Below are positions 50,992 to 57,933 of a stretch of 57,933 bases of DNA, in pieces. The notes under the pieces were generated by a model. It had not been told where the DNA came from. It saw only the letters and a list, made by a program, of their open reading frames with translations, and ran no database searches. Within the stretch, counting starts at the first letter, position 1, and each line of letters begins with the position of its first letter. A program made the translations under genes and the position numbers. This DNA is from a virus: the IMG/VR virus record IMGVR_UViG_3300029922_000078, positions 1 through 57,933 of that record; one strand, given 5' to 3'.

Positions 50992-52206
50992 ATGGCTTAC
51001 GCGCCTCCTACCGTCACCGCCGCTGGGCTCACTGTAGCGACTTACCAAGACATTCTAGCAGACAACCTTCAGGCCTATCTTAACATCTACGGCCAGAATC
51101 AGTACATTGGCAAAGACAGCGCGATTTATCAGCTGCTGTCGATCTTGTCGTTAAAACAGTCAGACGCCAACCTGGGCCTTCAGCTAGTTTACAACCAGTC
51201 GTCACCGCAGACGGCCGTTGGCGCAGGTCTGGACCGTGTCGTCAAGATGAATGGTCTTGCGCGCGAGCCATTCGGCTACTCGACCGCTGTACTAACACTT
51301 AACGGTACGTCTGGCATTCCGGTAACTAATGGCTATGCACAGGATCAATCGGGCAATCTCTGGGCACTGCCGGCGACGGTGACCTTGGTAGGTGGTACCG
51401 CTGCGGCGACTGCTACGTGTACCACGCCGGGTAACATTGAAGCTGAACCTGGCACCATCAACATCATAGCAACACCTGTAAGCGGCTGGGCTACGGTGAC
51501 TAACGCGGCAGCTGCGATAGCTGGTACCGCCGTCGAAGCCGACTCACAGCTACGTGCTCGACAGTCTATCAGTGTAGCGCTGCCCTCACTCACACCGCTA
51601 GCAGCTACGGTAGCTGCCGTACTCGCTGTATCAGGCGTGACACGCGTAGCACCTGGTTACCCCACGCCCGGTGGTCCAGGATCATCGATCGAGAATCCTA
51701 CCGGAGCCACCGATAGCTGGGGCAACCCAGCGCACTCGGTTTCTATGGCTGTCGAAGGTGGTACGGATTTGGCCGTGGCCACTGCCATCTACTCCAAGAA
51801 GACCATAGGCTGTGCCAGTCACGGCTCTACGGCAGTGCCGATTACTGACGCCAACACTGGCTACATAGAGGTCATCAGTTTCTACCGGCCAGCCTACGTG
51901 CCAATCTACGTCAGCGTAGCCATTCATGGTTACAGCGCAGTACCGACCACCACAGTGCAGGCAGCGGTGCAGGCGGCGGTAGTTAACTACTTGAATGAGT
52001 TGTCGATCGGTGAGACGGTGCCTATCTCGGCCGTCAATTACGTGGCCATGGCAGTTAACGCCAGCCTGCCGGCGCCCGCGTTCGGAGTGCAGACTTTGAC
52101 AATGGGCATAGCTGCAACTCCGACTGGAACTTCTGATGTGGCCATGCCTACTTTTTATAGTGTGGCAAGCGGCGTGACTGCCAACGTTGTAGTAAGCGTG
52201 GTGTAG
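50992..52206 (+). CDS. Baseplate protein J (gp47-like)
   Basis: The protein has 404 residues. QDILADNLQAYLNIYGQNQYIGKDSAIYQLLSILSLKQSDANLGLQLVYNQSSPQTAVGAGLDRVVKMNGLAR, then GNIEAEPGTINIIATPVSGWATVTNAAAAIAGTAVEADSQLRARQS, are the hallmark parts of baseplate J/gp47. It forms the baseplate wedge ring, around the hub. The gene order Dit-plug-hub-spike-gp46-gp47-DUF2612 is complete. Confidence 0.88.
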   Translation: MAYAPPTVTAAGLTVATYQDILADNLQAYLNIYGQNQYIGKDSAIYQLLSILSLKQSDANLGLQLVYNQSSPQTAVGAGLDRVVKMNGLAREPFGYSTAVLTLNGTSGIPVTNGYAQDQSGNLWALPATVTLVGGTAAATATCTTPGNIEAEPGTINIIATPVSGWATVTNAAAAIAGTAVEADSQLRARQSISVALPSLTPLAATVAAVLAVSGVTRVAPGYPTPGGPGSSIENPTGATDSWGNPAHSVSMAVEGGTDLAVATAIYSKKTIGCASHGSTAVPITDANTGYIEVISFYRPAYVPIYVSVAIHGYSAVPTTTVQAAVQAAVVNYLNELSIGETVPISAVNYVAMAVNASLPAPAFGVQTLTMGIAATPTGTSDVAMPTFYSVASGVTANVVVSVV

Positions 52207-52209
52207 ACT

Positions 52210-52881
52210 ATGAGTGGAACTAATCCGTACTACGGAGCTGGCGGTTATGGGCAGGGTGGTTATGGAAATCAGCCCTTAGAGGCGCTGCCACTTGGCTACT
52301 ACACTAACCTGCTTTCATCGCAGTATGTAAACTCACCAAAGCTGAACAAATTGCTGAATGTACTACTGCGCAAGTTCGACGATGTCACAAACTGCATGAT
52401 TCAACTGGACACGGCGCTAGACTTGGACGACGCCATAGGCAAGCAGTTAGATCAGCTCGGTACCATTGTCGGAGCCTCTCGCACTCTGGCCTTCCAACCC
52501 AGTCACAGTGTCAGCGCTGTACTAGATGATGGCACTTACCGCACACTTATCAAGGCGAGAATAGCGCAGAACCAGTGGGACGGCACCATTGATAGCCTTT
52601 ATGCAGCGTGGTACAGCCTGTTTCCGACAACCAGTATCGTAATTGCCGACAACCAGGACATGACCGCAACGTTGTTTATCGGCGGGCTACCTTCGTCATT
52701 GCTGTTAGACATGATTGCAGGCTACGCTGTTGGTAGCGCTACTACTGGAGTAGTCAGTAACAGCTTAATCGTGCCCAGACCGGAGGGCGTGCAGTACTCA
52801 TTTAGTACTGGAACACTTCCAGCTTTTGGTTTTGGCAGTTCACCCGGCTTCATCGCCGGCTTTGGAGAGGGGCACTGGTAA
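52210..52881 (+). CDS. Baseplate/tail protein (DUF2612-type, gpI-like)
   Basis: The protein has 223 residues. NLLSSQYVNSPKLNKLLNVLLRKFDDVTNCMIQLDTALDLDDAIGKQLDQLGTIVGASR and YRTLIKARIAQNQWDGTIDSLYAAWYSLFP match DUF2612 (gpI-like) proteins that connect fibres to the baseplate. The N-terminus is Gly/Tyr-rich (YYGAGGYGQGGYGNQP), as is the C-terminus. Confidence 0.8.
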   Translation: MSGTNPYYGAGGYGQGGYGNQPLEALPLGYYTNLLSSQYVNSPKLNKLLNVLLRKFDDVTNCMIQLDTALDLDDAIGKQLDQLGTIVGASRTLAFQPSHSVSAVLDDGTYRTLIKARIAQNQWDGTIDSLYAAWYSLFPTTSIVIADNQDMTATLFIGGLPSSLLLDMIAGYAVGSATTGVVSNSLIVPRPEGVQYSFSTGTLPAFGFGSSPGFIAGFGEGHW

Positions 52882-52883
52882 GC

Positions 52884-53879
52884 ATGGCCACAAGTAACTT
52901 TCTACAGTGGAATCCGACGGCTGCGAATCAAGAGTCAGATTCAACTTACCTGGCAGACTCACAGCGCGTAGGCGGTGCCACAGATCCATCTATCTTCGAC
53001 GCCGCGCTGGCTAACAAACTGTTCTATCAACTTTCGACCGGCATGACTGCTCTGATGCAAATGATGGCCTACAAGGGCTTTCCAGTGTCAGACGCCAGCC
53101 TTGGCACGCTGGCCGCACAACTGGCGAACATACTTACCACGGCCGACCTGCGTGGCTATGCCGGACTACAGACGGTGCCATATGCATCGTCTGTAGTCCT
53201 CAACGCTGGGCAGTATCTAAACTGGCAAGTGGCGCTCAATGGTAACACATCAATCACAGTAGCAGGTGCCTTGCCCGGTGATCTGCTCACGGTGATATTC
53301 GTCAATGACAGTACAGGCGGTCACACTGTTAGTTGGTCGGCTCCATTTGTGAATGGTGCTCAGCCAGGTGCAGCCGGCGGCGCTACCAGCATTTGTACGT
53401 TCAAGGTAAGGTTAGATGGCTCAGTCGTGCCTTCTGGGCCGGTGATGATGCTGGGCGGTGTAGTCAATACTGCGATCGACAGCTCACCGATAGGTGCTAC
53501 TACACCGTCTACTGGAATCTTCACTACTGCGGCGGCGAGTGTGCAACTCACAGCACCTACCGTAGCGTCGACGGATAACAGTACCAAGGTAGCTACCACG
53601 GCATGGGTTCAGTATTTAATGGCAAACTCTATACCCGGTTCTCAAAGTGTAACCCTGCCAGGTGGTTTCATCATTAAGTATGGAACTATCAGCGACATGA
53701 GCTACGGCGCGGTCACGTTTGATACACCGTTTCCTACTGCGGTGCTCGGCTACGCCTGTGCGACGGGCGGGTACTATGACAGGATAACGTTCTTCAACGT
53801 AATTCCATCCACCACCGGGTTCAGCTTGGCTAATAACGGGTCAGGTGCCAGTGCTGGATGGATCGTGGTGGGGCACTAA
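52884..53879 (+). CDS. Tail fibre with gp53-like C-terminal domain
   Basis: The protein has 331 residues, starting three bases after the previous stop. The N-terminal part (FLQWNPTAANQESDSTYLADSQRVGGATDPSIFDAALANKLFYQLSTGMTALMQMMAYKG) is the usual baseplate-binding part. LTAPTVASTDNSTKVATTAWVQ is a Phage_fiber_2-type repeat. The end (FIIKYGTISD, VTFDTPFPTAVLGYACATGGY, TTGFSLANNGSGASAGWIVVGH) is a gp53-like receptor-binding tip. It is the main fibre of the contractile phage. Confidence 0.8.
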   Translation: MATSNFLQWNPTAANQESDSTYLADSQRVGGATDPSIFDAALANKLFYQLSTGMTALMQMMAYKGFPVSDASLGTLAAQLANILTTADLRGYAGLQTVPYASSVVLNAGQYLNWQVALNGNTSITVAGALPGDLLTVIFVNDSTGGHTVSWSAPFVNGAQPGAAGGATSICTFKVRLDGSVVPSGPVMMLGGVVNTAIDSSPIGATTPSTGIFTTAAASVQLTAPTVASTDNSTKVATTAWVQYLMANSIPGSQSVTLPGGFIIKYGTISDMSYGAVTFDTPFPTAVLGYACATGGYYDRITFFNVIPSTTGFSLANNGSGASAGWIVVGH

Positions 53880-53880
53880 T

Positions 53881-54618
53881 ATGGCAAGTGAGACCACGAC
53901 GCCGAACATTGGGCTACAGATAGCCGCCTTTAACCAGTCTAACTGGCAGGTGCCAACTAACTTCAACTGGAATATGTTGGATTTAATTTTTGGCGGCCAG
54001 ATTCAGATTCCTGCACTAGACGTAGCCAACTTCGCGGTGGCTAACGTCGCGGCGTTACTCGTGCCGTGGTTTAAGAGTGAGCAGCCGGCAGGCGTTATTC
54101 CAGGTTCTGTGTATACGTTGAGCTACGCCCCGGTGCTGCTTTTTGGAATATACCAGAACGGCTTGTTGCTACGACCCGCACTTGATTACACGTTAAATGG
54201 CAACGTAGTGACGCTAGCTGCGGCCACTACCGCGTCCACCGATACTATATGGGCAATCTACTTGTGGGAGGCTGCAGCATGGTCTGGAACGTTCCCAGCA
54301 CCGAGCGGCGTAGCGTCTGGTCTAGTCACAGTACCGTGGTCGACTACGCCGGTCTTCGATGCTTCAAAAGGCCTTCAGTTTAACATCACACTTACCGGCA
54401 ACGTAGTAAACAGCTTATTCATCAATGGTGCGGCTGGGCCCACTGTGGTAGTGCTGACCATAGTGCAGGATGCCACTGGCGGGTGGACATTCGTCTGGCC
54501 TTCGAACATGCACAACGGTGGTGTGGTAGATACAGACGCCGGTTCTACCAGTACACAAATGTTTGCGGTCAACGCTGACGGTAGTGCAAACGCAGTTAGT
54601 CCAATGATGTATTCTTAG
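53881..54618 (+). CDS. Fibre-like virion protein
   Basis: I chose ATG 53881, at the previous stop. The protein has 245 residues. Its N-terminus (TTTPNIGLQIAAFNQSNWQVPTNFNWNMLDLI) resembles the head fibre candidate at 26874. The middle (SVYTLSYAPVLLFGIYQNGLLLRPALDYTLNGNVVTLAAATT) is the same beta domain as in the neck protein at 41157. The C-terminal part is a fibre-type beta domain (TVVVLTIVQDATGGWTFVWPSN). It is probably a second, small fibre or fibre accessory. Confidence 0.65.
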   Translation: MASETTTPNIGLQIAAFNQSNWQVPTNFNWNMLDLIFGGQIQIPALDVANFAVANVAALLVPWFKSEQPAGVIPGSVYTLSYAPVLLFGIYQNGLLLRPALDYTLNGNVVTLAAATTASTDTIWAIYLWEAAAWSGTFPAPSGVASGLVTVPWSTTPVFDASKGLQFNITLTGNVVNSLFINGAAGPTVVVLTIVQDATGGWTFVWPSNMHNGGVVDTDAGSTSTQMFAVNADGSANAVSPMMYS

Positions 54619-54627
54619 GAGTTTCAA

Positions 54628-55671
54628 ATGGTGCGCAAAGTATTACTGACTGCCATTTTAATCGGCACTGTCACAGCGGCATTTGCACAATCTCATCAGG
54701 GACCGACCAAGGTGACAGGTACCTTGGAAGTTACAGGTCAAACCACGTTTGACAATGCGCTGCACATGCCACTGATCGCTGCTTTAAGCGGGCATACCTA
54801 CTGCCTTCAGATTGACTCTGCCGGCAACATCACTAACACCGGAGCAGCGTGCGGTGGTAGCGGCAGTGGGTCCGTTACCAGTTTTGCTGCACCATCAGCA
54901 AGCTGGCCCTCATGGCTTGTGCCAACCGTAACAAACTCTACCACTACACCGTCGTTGGCTGTGTCTGCCAGCGCAATTCCTAACAGTGCACTGGCCAGCA
55001 GCGCCACCACTGTTAATGGTCAGACCTGTACCCTAGGTTCTACATGCTCAGTAACTGCTGCGGCCGCTGGTGTCAGCGTAGGCACAACGACAGTTGGAAG
55101 CGGTACGAACGGTTATATACTCTACAACAATGCCGGTACACTTGGCAACCTGGCGACGACCGGTGCAGGTTCGGTAGTTCAAGCTGCAAGCCCGGCACTG
55201 ACTGGAGTGCCTACGGCACCCACGGCAGCGGCAGGTACGAATACACCTCAAATTGCGACTACCAGTTTTGTGCAAAATTCTCTGACTAATTATCTGTTCA
55301 TCTTGCCTGCAAGTTGGAGTGTTCAGAGCACGCTGTTTTCCACGAGCACAATGCTTGGAAGCGTATACTACGTGCAGTATACAAGTCCAGTATACCCGAC
55401 AATGACCGTGCGGTTGTCTGGCGCTATCTCGTGTACGGTAGCACCGATAGTGAACCTTATGGACCTCGGTGTTTCTCCTACTACAGCCTATGGAAGTGCG
55501 ACGTCTATAGGTTCGGTGACGACCGGTACGTCCGATGGTGTGTACGGTTCTGGAACCGCCGTGATCGGCGGCACAGTGACAACGACCGGGCATTACTACG
55601 GAATAGCCTTCAGCGCCGGGACCTGCGCGACTGCCCCGACATTCGATATCAGCGTGCTTTCAGTGTGGTAA
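54628..55671 (+). CDS. Fibre-like protein with signal peptide
   Basis: AGGAG precedes ATG 54628. The protein has 347 residues. It starts with a Sec signal peptide (VRKVLLTAILIGTVTAAFAQ), then VTGTLEVTGQTTFDNALHM, and PALTGVPTAPTAAAGTNTPQIATTSFVQNSL, a common tail-fibre repeat. The C-terminal domain is beta-rich. This is the third fibre-like protein of the window with a signal peptide. It could be exported by infected cells or attached to virions after release. Confidence 0.7.
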   Translation: MVRKVLLTAILIGTVTAAFAQSHQGPTKVTGTLEVTGQTTFDNALHMPLIAALSGHTYCLQIDSAGNITNTGAACGGSGSGSVTSFAAPSASWPSWLVPTVTNSTTTPSLAVSASAIPNSALASSATTVNGQTCTLGSTCSVTAAAAGVSVGTTTVGSGTNGYILYNNAGTLGNLATTGAGSVVQAASPALTGVPTAPTAAAGTNTPQIATTSFVQNSLTNYLFILPASWSVQSTLFSTSTMLGSVYYVQYTSPVYPTMTVRLSGAISCTVAPIVNLMDLGVSPTTAYGSATSIGSVTTGTSDGVYGSGTAVIGGTVTTTGHYYGIAFSAGTCATAPTFDISVLSVW

Positions 55672-55728
55672 CCGCAAGACTCAGTACTGCGGTTACTTCT
55701 TTACGACGGTACGGATTGGGAGGTACTG

Positions 55729-56211
55729 ATGGAGTGTAGTGAAGGGTGCAGAGCTTTGGATAAACTCGCAGGTGAAGTTGATACTACTACCGCGCTGCTT
55801 GACGCACGGACTGCGCGGGTCGAAGATGGTGTCGCCAACTTCAGGCTATTTCAAGTTGACGTGCGTGCCTTTATCACGCGAGCAGACACGCGTGATGAGT
55901 AGCATCGTAATTTTCAAGAGACGCGCGACAAGGAAATCAAGGATGCACTCTTGGTGCATTACCAAAAAATAAACGCCGTGAACGCCGAAATTGGTAACAA
56001 GTTGACACGCAAGAATCTTCTGTGGAACATCGCGGCCGTGTGCGTCGCCGCCGCCGGTATTGCCATAACGCTGGTTATGGGAATCGTGGCTAGCTACGTC
56101 GTGCATCATTCTGCCGCCGCACCACTGGAACTACTGGTGAGACCAGACACTGCACAAGTATTGTCTGCCCACGTAACTCCTCAGGGTTCTTTTGAACCAT
56201 CGATACGATAG
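55729..56211 (+). CDS. Coiled-coil membrane protein interrupted by an amber codon
   Basis: ATG 55729 has GGGAGG six bases upstream. The frame runs 160 codons to 56211, with a single in-frame TAG at 55900-55902. Before it: acidic/helical (DKLAGEVDTTTALLDARTARVEDG, FQVDVRAFITRADTRDE). After it the same helix goes on (HRNFQETRDKEIKDALLVHYQKINAVNAEIG), then comes a membrane segment (NIAAVCVAAAGIAITLVMGIVASYVV). The TAG is one base from CAG, so it is a nonsense mutation, a read-through site or a sequence error. It may be a lysis regulator or anchored tail factor. Confidence 0.6.
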
Positions 56212-56220
56212 GAGAACATT

Positions 56221-56316
56221 ATGCCGCACGATCCACCGCCAGACTCTTGTATCGCAAAGCCGATACCCAACAAGTCAGATTTACCGACTCCTGAGGATCT
56301 TCGAGAAAAGAAATGA
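56221..56316 (+). CDS. 31-residue Pro-rich peptide
   Basis: AGGAGAACATT precedes ATG 56221, and its TGA overlaps the next ATG (ATGA at 56313). The peptide is Pro/Asp/Lys-rich (PHDPPPDSCIAKPIPNK) with no membrane segment. Tight coupling with the spanin-like gene supports it. Function unknown. Confidence 0.5.
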   Translation: MPHDPPPDSCIAKPIPNKSDLPTPEDLREKK

Positions 56317-57038
56317 CCACTAAACAAGGATTGATTAGCGTTGGAATCGCGGCCCTGTCGCTGTCCGCGATTACGATTGAAATAGTTCACGAGCGCGAGC
56401 TACGCATCAAGGCTGAAGTCACGGCCGAGGATGGTGCAAAGATCATAGCAGCTAATAAGCAGGCTATGGATGAGCGCGACAAGGCCGATGCTGCACAGCA
56501 GCAGTCAGCAAAGATCGCGGCGGCAGCCGTAGCTACGGCACCACAGGCTGCTAAGATCATCATGCAGTTAGTTCCAGTGCCTGCCACGTCCGGCGCAGCT
56601 GCTTCGACACTGCCGCAAGCCGTAGTAGCGCAGAAGCCAGATTTGTCAGCGCAGGTTCAAGCACAATTGCCCAATGCAGCCAGCTACGTTGTAACGACGC
56701 AGGATCAGGCCGTAGCCACTGCCAAGAAGCTTATTCAATGTGAGGCTGATTCAACCTCACTTACGGCGTGTAGGTTGGACAAGACTACCTTGACTGATTC
56801 ACTGAAGACTGAGACTGACGTGGCTGCTAGCTGGGAAACAGCAGCCAAAGGTGGTACATTCTGGCACCGCGTTGGCACTGGTTTGAAACACGCAACCTGC
56901 GGTGGCAGCGGCGGTGCGACTGGCATAGGCGTAACCGGTATGAAAGGCTCGACGCCTACTGACGGCCTGATCGCAGGTGGCTCGGTGTTTCTAGGGTGTG
57001 AAGCAGTTAGCTGGTTTGCAGGAAGGACCAAGAAATGA
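56313..57038 (+). CDS. Membrane-anchored coiled-coil protein, inner spanin-like
   Basis: The protein has 241 residues. An N-terminal membrane helix (LISVGIAALSLSAITIEIV, 6-24) is followed by a long coiled coil (HERELRIKAEVTAEDGAKIIAANKQAMDERDKADAAQQQSAKIAAAAV). A Pro/Gln-rich linker and a Cys-containing C-terminal part (TFWHRVGTGLKHATCGGSG) come next. This is the form of Rz-type inner spanins, though longer. No outer-spanin lipoprotein is seen beside it. Role in outer membrane disruption is inferred. Confidence 0.5.
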   Translation: MTTKQGLISVGIAALSLSAITIEIVHERELRIKAEVTAEDGAKIIAANKQAMDERDKADAAQQQSAKIAAAAVATAPQAAKIIMQLVPVPATSGAAASTLPQAVVAQKPDLSAQVQAQLPNAASYVVTTQDQAVATAKKLIQCEADSTSLTACRLDKTTLTDSLKTETDVAASWETAAKGGTFWHRVGTGLKHATCGGSGGATGIGVTGMKGSTPTDGLIAGGSVFLGCEAVSWFAGRTKK

Positions 57039-57217
57039 TTCTAATTGCATTAGTGCTTGAGATTATCACCGCAGGTTGGCTTTTCTACCGCATCAAAGGC
57101 GACACAACTGACGGTGACGTGGGGCTCGGTCTGCTCTTCTGGGCTTTGTGTATTCTGTACGTAGCTATTGATGCTGCGTGGTTTGCTATCCTGGTTTGGA
57201 AGGCGGTGCATCCATGA
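57035..57217 (+). CDS. Small membrane protein (paralogue of 24573-24758)
   Basis: ATG 57035 overlaps the previous stop. The protein of 60 residues has two membrane helices and the same middle motif (GDTTDGDVGLGLLFWAL) and end (DAAWFAILVWK) as the protein at 24573 (DGAWAGILIWK). Its place in the lysis cassette suggests a holin-like or antiholin role. Confidence 0.6.
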   Translation: MILIALVLEIITAGWLFYRIKGDTTDGDVGLGLLFWALCILYVAIDAAWFAILVWKAVHP

Positions 57218-57546
57218 GCGGAAACTGGGCGGCCGGGTTCCTCCGGTCGCAGTTAAGCGATAAAGACGGGTCAGTATCCAACACCCGCGTACTGCAGTGC
57301 ATGATAATCTGCCACGCGTTAGGCTGGGTAAGTGCGCTGTTATTTCTGTACGGGCTCGTCACCTATAAGACGCATGGCATCATTACTATGACTGACGTGG
57401 TGACCTTCGTCGGCGCCGCTGGAACCTTCGTTACAATGCTCGTCGGCACCCTTGGACTTATCAAGGGCGGCACCGACGTAGCCAATAACCGGGCGCCGAA
57501 TGCGCAGGATCAAGTTCAGCCGCCCGCCCAACCGAAACAGCCGTAA
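57214..57546 (+). CDS. Two-helix membrane protein, holin candidate
   Basis: ATG 57214 overlaps the previous stop. The protein has 110 residues. RSQLSDKDGSVSNTRVLQCMIICHALGWVSALLFLYGLV, then VVTFVGAAGTFVTMLVGTLGLIKGG, give two membrane helices with a soluble N-terminus, followed by a Pro/Gln-rich tail. The N-terminal SxxDGSVSNTRV pattern is frequent in small phage holin-type proteins. It stands close to the endolysin gene. Confidence 0.6.
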   Translation: MSGNWAAGFLRSQLSDKDGSVSNTRVLQCMIICHALGWVSALLFLYGLVTYKTHGIITMTDVVTFVGAAGTFVTMLVGTLGLIKGGTDVANNRAPNAQDQVQPPAQPKQP

Positions 57547-57563
57547 GGCAAGGAGATCAAACC

Positions 57564-57746
57564 ATGTTCCATACCGCAGTTACATTCGCAATCGGTGCCG
57601 GTGTCGGTGTTCTCATCGGCGTAAGCTTTGGTTCCAAAGTTCGCACTGAAATCAAGGTAGGTTTCGACAACCTTGCCAACCGCGTGGAGTCCGCTATCAT
57701 CGGTGCGGCGGCGAAGATTGAGGCTGCCATCAAAGGGAAACTGTGA
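57564..57746 (+). CDS. Small membrane protein of lysis cassette
   Basis: AAGGAGATCAAACC precedes ATG 57564. The protein of 60 residues has one Gly/Val-rich membrane segment (VTFAIGAGVGVLIGVSFG) and an amphipathic helical tail (NLANRVESAIIGAAAKIEAAI). Its stop overlaps the next ATG. Possibly a lysis accessory or pinholin-like protein. Confidence 0.5.
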   Translation: MFHTAVTFAIGAGVGVLIGVSFGSKVRTEIKVGFDNLANRVESAIIGAAAKIEAAIKGKL

Positions 57747-57933
57747 TGTCGACTGTCGCTGTTGCCTGCCGTCAGTACGGGCCTGCACTGCTGCACCTTC
57801 CGCCAGGTCTAGACGGCGCGCAGGTACTGTGGGCCTTGTCTGGCAATGAATCTAGTTTCGGCGTCAACTGCACGCCGCGTCACGAACCTGCTTTTGACCA
57901 AGGCGGTGTTTACGGCGACGGACCTGTAATGCG
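57746..57933 (+). CDS. Endolysin, N-terminal part (cut by window end)
   Basis: ATG 57746 overlaps the previous stop, and the frame is open to the window end (62 codons). VLWALSGNESSFGVNCTPRHEPAFDQGGVYG has the ESSFG motif with the catalytic-type Glu of lysozyme or transglycosylase-like endolysins. It is the expected last gene of the lysis cassette. Confidence 0.65.
   Translation, partial: MSTVAVACRQYGPALLHLPPGLDGAQVLWALSGNESSFGVNCTPRHEPAFDQGGVYGDGPVM

Noticed and set aside
41157-57933. Amber recoding (alternative genetic code) in the myophage half
   Set aside because: Several genes end normally at TAG with the next start a few bases later (49794, 50988, 52206). One internal TAG is not enough to claim recoding.
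1-57933. CRISPR arrays, insertion sequences or rRNA
   Set aside because: I saw no regular repeat-spacer pattern, no transposase and no rRNA-like stretch on reading through the window.

Overview
The window is phage DNA: two tailed-phage gene sets joined end to end, almost all on the + strand, with overlapping starts and stops and no housekeeping genes. The host is probably a Gram-negative soil bacterium. Acidobacteriota is my guess, from the style of the integrase and of the fibre proteins that begin with signal peptides. That is inference only, because no host gene is present.

Region 1 (about 1-36,660) reads as an essentially complete temperate siphophage (non-contractile tail), opened inside its tail-fibre gene. 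It runs: 3' part of the fibre, minor tail proteins and a J-like tip protein (3-6566); a tyrosine integrase on the minus strand, a ribbon-helix-helix regulator and the 5' half of a tRNA-Arg as likely attachment site (6684-8452); an early operon of small proteins with a ParB-like protein and a P-loop protein (8586-15688); a replication initiator with tandem 11-bp repeats inside it and a DnaA box after it (15802-17040); a lysis-like cassette (17589-18770); HNH endonuclease and terminase (18773-21562); portal, protease, HK97-type capsid and neck genes (21562-29582); tail tube, a frameshifting tail chaperone pair, a secreted-protein moron and tape measure (29645-34520); then the fibre gene (34618-37770).

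Bases 1-81 are identical to 36,581-36,661, and the frames match. Joining 36,580 to 1 therefore gives a circular map of 36,580 bp in the usual siphophage order, with an intact fibre gene. The window instead continues past that point into a second, diverged fibre 3' end, a gene remnant, a secreted protein resembling nucleoside hydrolases (37902-40145) and about 1 kb of debris (40146-41156).

Region 2 (41157-57933) is the tail and lysis part of a different, contractile-tailed phage: neck, DUF3383-type sheath, a GIY-YIG homing endonuclease, tube, a second frameshifting chaperone pair, a tape measure with a transglycosylase domain, full baseplate, fibres, and spanin-, holin- and endolysin-like genes. 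Its head and replication genes are not in the window.

The main question is whether the join is real (a cointegrate formed by crossover in the fibre gene) or an assembly chimera at the same repeat. Other points of interest are the two frameshift signals, an in-frame amber codon in a lysis-region gene, strong RNA hairpins in the early operon, signal peptides on three fibre-like proteins, and domains shared between the two halves.
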